NCBI GenBank assembly: GCA_027943335.1
Contig: BSBK01005139.1
Span: 1-64,000, forward strand
DNA: 64,000 nt
Direction: 5' to 3'
From: Chamaecyparis obtusa
Taxonomy: Eukaryota; Streptophyta; Pinopsida; Cupressales; Cupressaceae
In this document: in pieces, positions 59,113 to 64,000 of the stretch
Numbering within the stretch: the stretch's first letter is position 1
Layout: every line of letters starts with the position of its first letter
Notes under the pieces: model-generated
What the model was told of the DNA's origin: nothing
Seen by the model: the letters and a program-made list of their open reading frames with translations, nothing else
Databases searched by the model: none
Program-made: the position numbers and the translations under genes

Positions 59113-60415
59113 TATATCATCCTAAATTGTACTTTCCTATAATTGGATGTCCATTTAGGTACCATTTTAGTGTCTTTGACTTCTATGTCTATTATGATTG
59201 ATCCAACCCTAATTCCTCTTATCACTCCAACATCCTCACTCCAATTGGGACTCTTGGACCAAATTTAGGACCTATGAATGAGAAAAATTCATCCCAGATG
59301 ACTTGATCCCCAATGTTTTCCTTTAAATTGAATTTAGGGTTAGGTCTCAATGGTTGAGTAGGAAATTCAAATTCTCATCGGCCCTCTTCAAGTTTTGAGC
59401 TCCAAAATTATTGTGAGAGGTATATATGCAACCTACATCTCCTCATTTTGGGAACCAAGCATTCATGATAGAATACACACATGATCTCAAGCATTCTAAG
59501 GCTGATTTCAAGCACCCAAAGCATCTTTTTAAGGAAATATTCTCCATTGTAGCAAGTTGTTCTTCCTCATTGAAGGCCAAGTATAGGAGACCTCAATCAT
59601 GCAAGAAGACCCTTCTTATATGTACATGAATATAAATGTGAATTGATTCCTTCTTAAGGAAAGTGACATCAATCATAAGAACACTGGATATTTAAGGAGT
59701 ATTTGCAGATCTAAGCATTTGTGAAAGGAATCCTTGATTCTTCCCAATGATTCAAGACATTAAAAAAATATTCAAGCATCCTCCAAATCTATTTCTAAAG
59801 GTATAAACATTTCATTTTTAAATCTAGCCCCTGCTTTATATTAGCAAAATTTGAACCATACATGCATATTTGATTTCAATTTCAAGGTTGATTCCTCAAC
59901 TAGGGTTTGAATAAGGAAAACCCCTTTCTACCCAATAATTTCTCTCTTTTCTATGTGAAGGAACAATCACATTGATTTTGTGGCAAGATCTAGAAAGTAC
60001 AAGAGCTTGGCTACAATTTGAGATTGAAAACAGGAAAAAGTGTCTAGACAAACTCATCCTAGATGACTTGGTCCTAGACATAGTTGTCCCATATGACTTG
60101 GCCTCTCCAAATTTCCACCAAATTATATTTACAAGTCAACCTTTATCTTAGAGTTCCATTTCCAATATAAAATTTGTTTGTTTAATTTATGTAAGTCTTT
60201 GTATGCTGAAAGTTAATCTCCTTCCCTGTTTTTCCTAAATATTGCATCCATCATTATATTTTCTATTTCCATTTTTCCTTAAGTGAAGGATCATTGTACT
60301 TGTTTAGCGCTTGGGCCTTCTTGAGCCTAGTGGGTCATCTTCTTTCTAAATCTAACAAAAGTAGAAGGACCATCACACCCCATACACCATATCAATCTAA
60401 TATTTCTTTGTTACA
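59113..60415 (+). repeat. LTR E, 3' LTR of X
   Basis: 1303 bp. It starts TATATCATCC (LTR A has TGTACCATCC) and ends TTTGTTACA, followed by AGTAT. Confidence 0.92.
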
Positions 60416-61281
60416 AGTATATACCTCTAAATAGACAATGACTACTGCAAATATATGATAGTTGCAAGTTTAATATGTGATATGTCTTGCAAAAAGATAA
60501 TAATGGGTAATGATAGCTAAAAGCATGTTATATTGTGCTTACATTGTGATGGTTATACTATATTTGATAAATGCATTATGCCTTTTTTGAAGAAAAGAGT
60601 ATTAGCAAGGTAATGGACAAAGAAAGATTAGATTTCATGGTCATATTTTTTTTAAATCAATAGCAAGCAATTTCAAGACTATATTATTGTAAAAACACCT
60701 TTTTATCAATAAAGTTTAGTTATTTTGCCTTTAGAAGTTTGTTTCTTTGTGTGTATTATTGCATTTAGCGATTGGTTTATGGGATCCTTCATGAAATCCT
60801 TAAACATATGTTGCATTTAGAACACCTTAGAACAACAAATTTATGTATTTGTATATGTTGTTAGTTATGGAGTGTAGAAAAATAGTCTTTTAAATTATGA
60901 AACCTCTTATTTTCCTTTTGAGGGCTCCACTAAAACATTTTCTTCTTGCAAAATGTTAACATATAGATGAATGTAATTTTTTATGTTGTGCAAATAGCCA
61001 TCTGAATAACTGAATATCATGTGTTAAAATAGTGATATAATCTTAATAACAATCTAACGCATCACCACATTAGTTGTAGGTTCATTATCAAGCTTTTCTA
61101 TTTGTTTTCTCTTAAAGTTAGTAGATTATTTTAAATAAGTTTAGGTGAGTACAAAGGGAACCATCCTTCTTTGAAGGTTGACTTAAATTTATTAAATCCT
61201 ACATATTGAGAGGTCATCCAATGTTTCACCTATATGCTGAGTAATCTCAACTTGGTAAGGGTGCATTATTTGGTGACAACA
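60416..61281 (+). repeat. Repeat R2, copy b, right part
   Basis: Continues 34300-34368 across X. It matches 20990-21225 joined to 23366-23924, then ends GGTGACAACA. It looks like the 3' part of a gypsy LTR because a primer-like site follows. Confidence 0.75.
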
Positions 61282-61287
61282 ATTTTT

Positions 61288-61304
61288 TGGCACACACAGT
61301 GGGA
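61288..61304 (+). promoter_or_regulatory. Possible primer-binding site after R2
   Basis: TGGCACACACAGTGGGA, six bases after the CA end of R2, resembles TGGCGCCCACCGTGGGG-type primer sites of plant gypsy elements. Confidence 0.5.
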
Positions 61305-61599
61305 TTAAGAATTGAATTTTAGTCTATTTTAAGAAATTTTTATGGAAATTTGGTGTTTACAATATTTGTTCTAGCCTTGAAGAGGTAGAAAAAGCACACA
61401 CTTTGTGGCTCTAAAGTTTGGGCTTACCCTAGGGTGACTCAAGCGCTAAATGGGACAATGATCCTTTGATAAATATGTGATTTATAAATGGGAAATGATA
61501 ATAAAGACATAAATATAGATTAGGAAATATTTAAATGTATTTAGAAATGAAATAGGAAACAAGCTACTTCAGATGCAAATAAATGACAAACGGAGTCCC

Positions 61600-62640
61600 G
61601 AAAGTACCTATATCAAATTTTTTGAGATCTTGACATTGTAACCTATCTACCTATCAAATCTGAGCCTATTTTTTATGGTATACAGAGGTTGAACCGATAT
61701 GTACCCAGGTATAGATCAACTTTGTCAATTTGTACCTTGGGTTTTTATTTTAGGGATGCTTCAAATCTTCCTAATCTGCTTGGAAAAGTTTTGGCAACTT
61801 TGTATCCTATTCCTGCACATAGAAAAATGGGGAAAAGGTTTAGTTAAAGGGGTTTTCCTTATTTAAACCCCCATTTAGGAATCAACCTTGCAAATAATAA
61901 GAACTTGCATAAAAGGAAAGTATGCAAAAAGGTAAATATTTGATTTGTGTTTCTTAAACGCTCATGGATGAATGTTTGAATCACTCATACCCATAAAGAT
62001 TCTTGAATGTGCTTGGAATCAAATATTTGACCTTGATTTTTCAAATAGGAATCAAGGATGCCTTCACAAATGCATGTATCTATGAATGCTACTCCTAGAT
62101 CTTCAATGTAGATATGCTTGATAATCACATGCAATTAAGGAGAGTTGTAGATGGAATGAAAGATCTTCTTTCTTTAATGATAATTCCTCTACTTGGCCAT
62201 CATGGAAGAGAAACTTGCTTAGGATCAGAGAATCTAGATCTTGGATGCTTGCCTTAAAATCTTGAATCCAATTGCTCAATTCCTCTTGATGACTTGATTT
62301 CTCTTTAAAAATTGATTGCAAATGTTGAAGGATAGTTCTTGGTTACAAAATGAGGAGAGACAGGGTGTTTTTATACCTCATCCATCATTTTGGGATTCTA
62401 AATTGATCCAAACTAACTACCATACCATTTTTAATTAACACCTTGACATAGGGATCTAGACCATATTTGGCCTAAATCCAAGGGCATAGAAGGACCAATC
62501 CAATCCATACCTAGGTATAGAATGGTGGAGCGAATATGTACCTAGGTATAGAATTGTTACCTATTTAGTTTGCATACTAAATTGGTAAGCTGATTTCACC
62601 TTTAAATCACAATATGGACTTAACAGTTGCTATCCTAAAT
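61600..62640 (-). repeat. Minus-strand LTR related to LTR B/D
   Basis: The reverse complement shows the LTR B order: a TATA box (complement TTTTTATA at 62368-62375) with a CCTGTCTCTCCTCA tract, GGATTCAAGATTTT, GGCAAGCATCCAA, TATCAAGCATATCTACATT and AAACCCCTTTAAC. No primer site or gag was found, and the ends are only approximate. CCTAGGTATAGA-type motifs recur at 61710, 62510 and 62540. Confidence 0.65.
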
Positions 62641-63745
62641 TGCAGAATGGCTTTGATGCAAAAATGAAGTATATAAATGTAGAGTGATAACCATAAACAT
62701 CAAAAGAGTTCATAAAGGTACACCTCTTCAAAATTACTATTCAGCTTATGAAGATGAATCATATATTGCAGTGCATTCACATTATCAGATTATGTACTCT
62801 AAGTATTGATCATGCTCAATTTTGCAAACTCATAGTGATCATTACATTATGCATTCAAATTGAATGTATTAGACAAATATTTCTTCAAGGTTACATCTTG
62901 CATACTGAAACTTAGAGCACATATACAAAAAAAGAAGAAAGAGAGAAGCATGATGAGGATTAGGAATCTATGTATTGCCTTTAAGAGGTCTTCTAGTTTA
63001 TGGAGTTGTTTATCTGCATCATTTAAAGTCTTCATGTTTTGGTTTTGTCTCTGTCGGTCCTGCATCCTAGGTCTTCTTCTAAGTCCTATCCTGCATATGG
63101 AAAAGATGTTAGATCGAATCGGATCTAAGCAATACATAGTTCACTAAAAGCACCAGACATCAATCAAACTTCTAGGACTGCATATTTAGTGATAACATCA
63201 ATGCAATGAAAAGATGTGCATCTACATTAACAGAATAATAACATCGAAGAGACATTTCTTTATGAAATCCTTACTATCTTTTGGAAGCATGCATTATTAT
63301 AAGGGAAAAGAAGTTACAGTTCATATGGTAATGCTGCTAAAAGGTGCATATGAAATTATCCAATGAAACAATGCACAATGATAATTCAGAAACAGAGAAC
63401 ATTAGTGTTGTTACAATATAGAATGTATATGCAAAAGAGCTAATTATATTGCTATCAAAATAGAAATTGCATATACCTAGTTCACACATCATTAATATAT
63501 GACAAGAACTTTATCTTAGTGGTTTTCTGAACATTATTATCTCTGGAAGAGAGGGAGAAGAAATCAAAATAAAATTCATGTTTACAGAAGGACAATAGTA
63601 CAGATACAAATTCAGAAAAAGAAGAAAAATAGGAAAAAGGTAATCATTTTTATACACTAATATGTTTGCTTCATGTGTAGGTTGAAAACTAAACAGAACA
63701 CAATCATTGTTTCACATACAGGAGAAGTACATATTCAAAATAAGT
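62641..63745. other. Unassigned sequence
   Basis: No gene, LTR end or domain recognised. A minus-strand frame near 63137-62850 gives a Lys/Arg/Gln-rich helix-like stretch, RPRMQDRQRQNQNMKTL, without family features. Confidence 0.4.
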
Positions 63746-63762
63746 TTCGTGTCATGAATTTA

Positions 63763-63802
63763 ACTCATGGGAGTCACGAGCCCGTGCTCGAACCCCATGA
63801 GT
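63763..63802 (-). other. tRNA-like or SINE-like hairpin
   Basis: A 9-bp arm ACTCATGGG (63763-63771) pairs with CCCATGAGT (63794-63802), enclosing a second stem CACG/CGTG. On the minus strand GGGTTCGAGCACGG resembles a polymerase III B box and GCCTTACTCAGTACA, about 35 bp earlier, an A box. No full cloverleaf is seen, so a SINE head is more likely than a tRNA gene. Confidence 0.4.
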
Positions 63803-64000
63803 GATAGTTCAATGTACTGAGTAAGGCACTGGAAGGCATGCTTAGCTTATCCAAAAAGTGTATTCAGTTGAAATTTTCAGCTGCACATATTATTTAAAGA
63901 GTGAAGATGAGAAGACAATAAACAACTTCAACATTCAACATGTACAATGAATTATCAAGTCAAGCTTAGAGATAGGTGACCATATTTCAAACTGGATTGA

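Larger units (their letters stand above)
34369..60415 (+). mobile_element. Element X: gag-protease LTR element, outer layer of the nest
   Basis: 5' LTR A (34369-34882 plus 38802-39463) and 3' LTR E (59113-60415) are homologous end to end. The 5-bp duplication AGTAT is perfect (34364-34368 and 60416-60420). The body holds a TGGTGAAC primer site, gag, a protease-like region, a 3' G-tract region and a PPT, with no RT, RNase H or integrase. W interrupts LTR A and Y interrupts the coding part. Without those two insertions X is about 7.1 kb, close to the length of Z. The 26-kb span is the oldest layer. Confidence 0.92.

Noticed and set aside
62847..63137. Possible host exon on the minus strand
   Set aside because: Charged N-terminal part and hydrophobic end look gene-like, but no splice context, homologue or codon pattern supports it.

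Overview
This window reads as nuclear intergenic DNA from a land plant with a large, repeat-rich genome. It is AT-rich and built almost entirely of LTR retrotransposons, including an Athila-type Ty3/gypsy element, Ty1/copia elements primed by initiator-Met tRNA, and at least one tRNA-derived SINE-like sequence. A gymnosperm such as a conifer would fit, but no diagnostic host gene is present, so that placement is inference. I see no convincing host protein-coding gene, rRNA, functional tRNA, CRISPR array or bacterial feature.

Layout. 1-300 is a compound TA/TATC/GATA microsatellite. 567-12191 is a complete but decayed Athila-like element with a GGTGG target duplication, gag, protease, RT-RNase H, integrase and a long extra 3' ORF. 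12197-14959 holds an orphan copia LTR with a primer-binding site and a SINE-like sequence. 14960-20883 is a rearranged cluster of three copies of one 1.49-kb copia LTR around an inverted repeat (R3). 20920-25458 is a mosaic of older repeats. 25459-30463 is a minus-strand copia element whose integrase and most of its RT are deleted although the remaining modules share a reading frame. It sits in a tandem array with a period of about 341 bp that is split again at 31125-34005 by a 5'-truncated copia copy.

The centrepiece is 34369-60415, a three-level nest of related Ty3/gypsy-like elements that carry gag and a protease-like region but no RT, RNase H or integrase. Outer element X (34369-60415, target duplication AGTAT) contains Y (42409-57452, GATTG/TATTG), which contains Z (45195-52792, GTAGG). 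A fourth, minus-strand element W (34883-38801) sits inside the 5' LTR of X. X, Y and Z share one architecture: LTRs of about 1.3-1.5 kb, a TGGTGAAC-type primer-binding site, a Gag domain, a CHHC zinc motif, a DPT-type protease-like motif, an acidic C-terminal tail, and a 1.1-kb 3' region with repeated G-tracts. They must have depended on enzymes supplied by another element.

60416-61304 is the other half of the repeat that X entered. 61600-62640 holds a minus-strand LTR related to X/Y/Z, and the last 1.4 kb has little recognisable content except a tRNA-like hairpin. Positions of LTR ends, target duplications, PBSs and PPTs were read directly. Family names rest on motif recognition without a database search.
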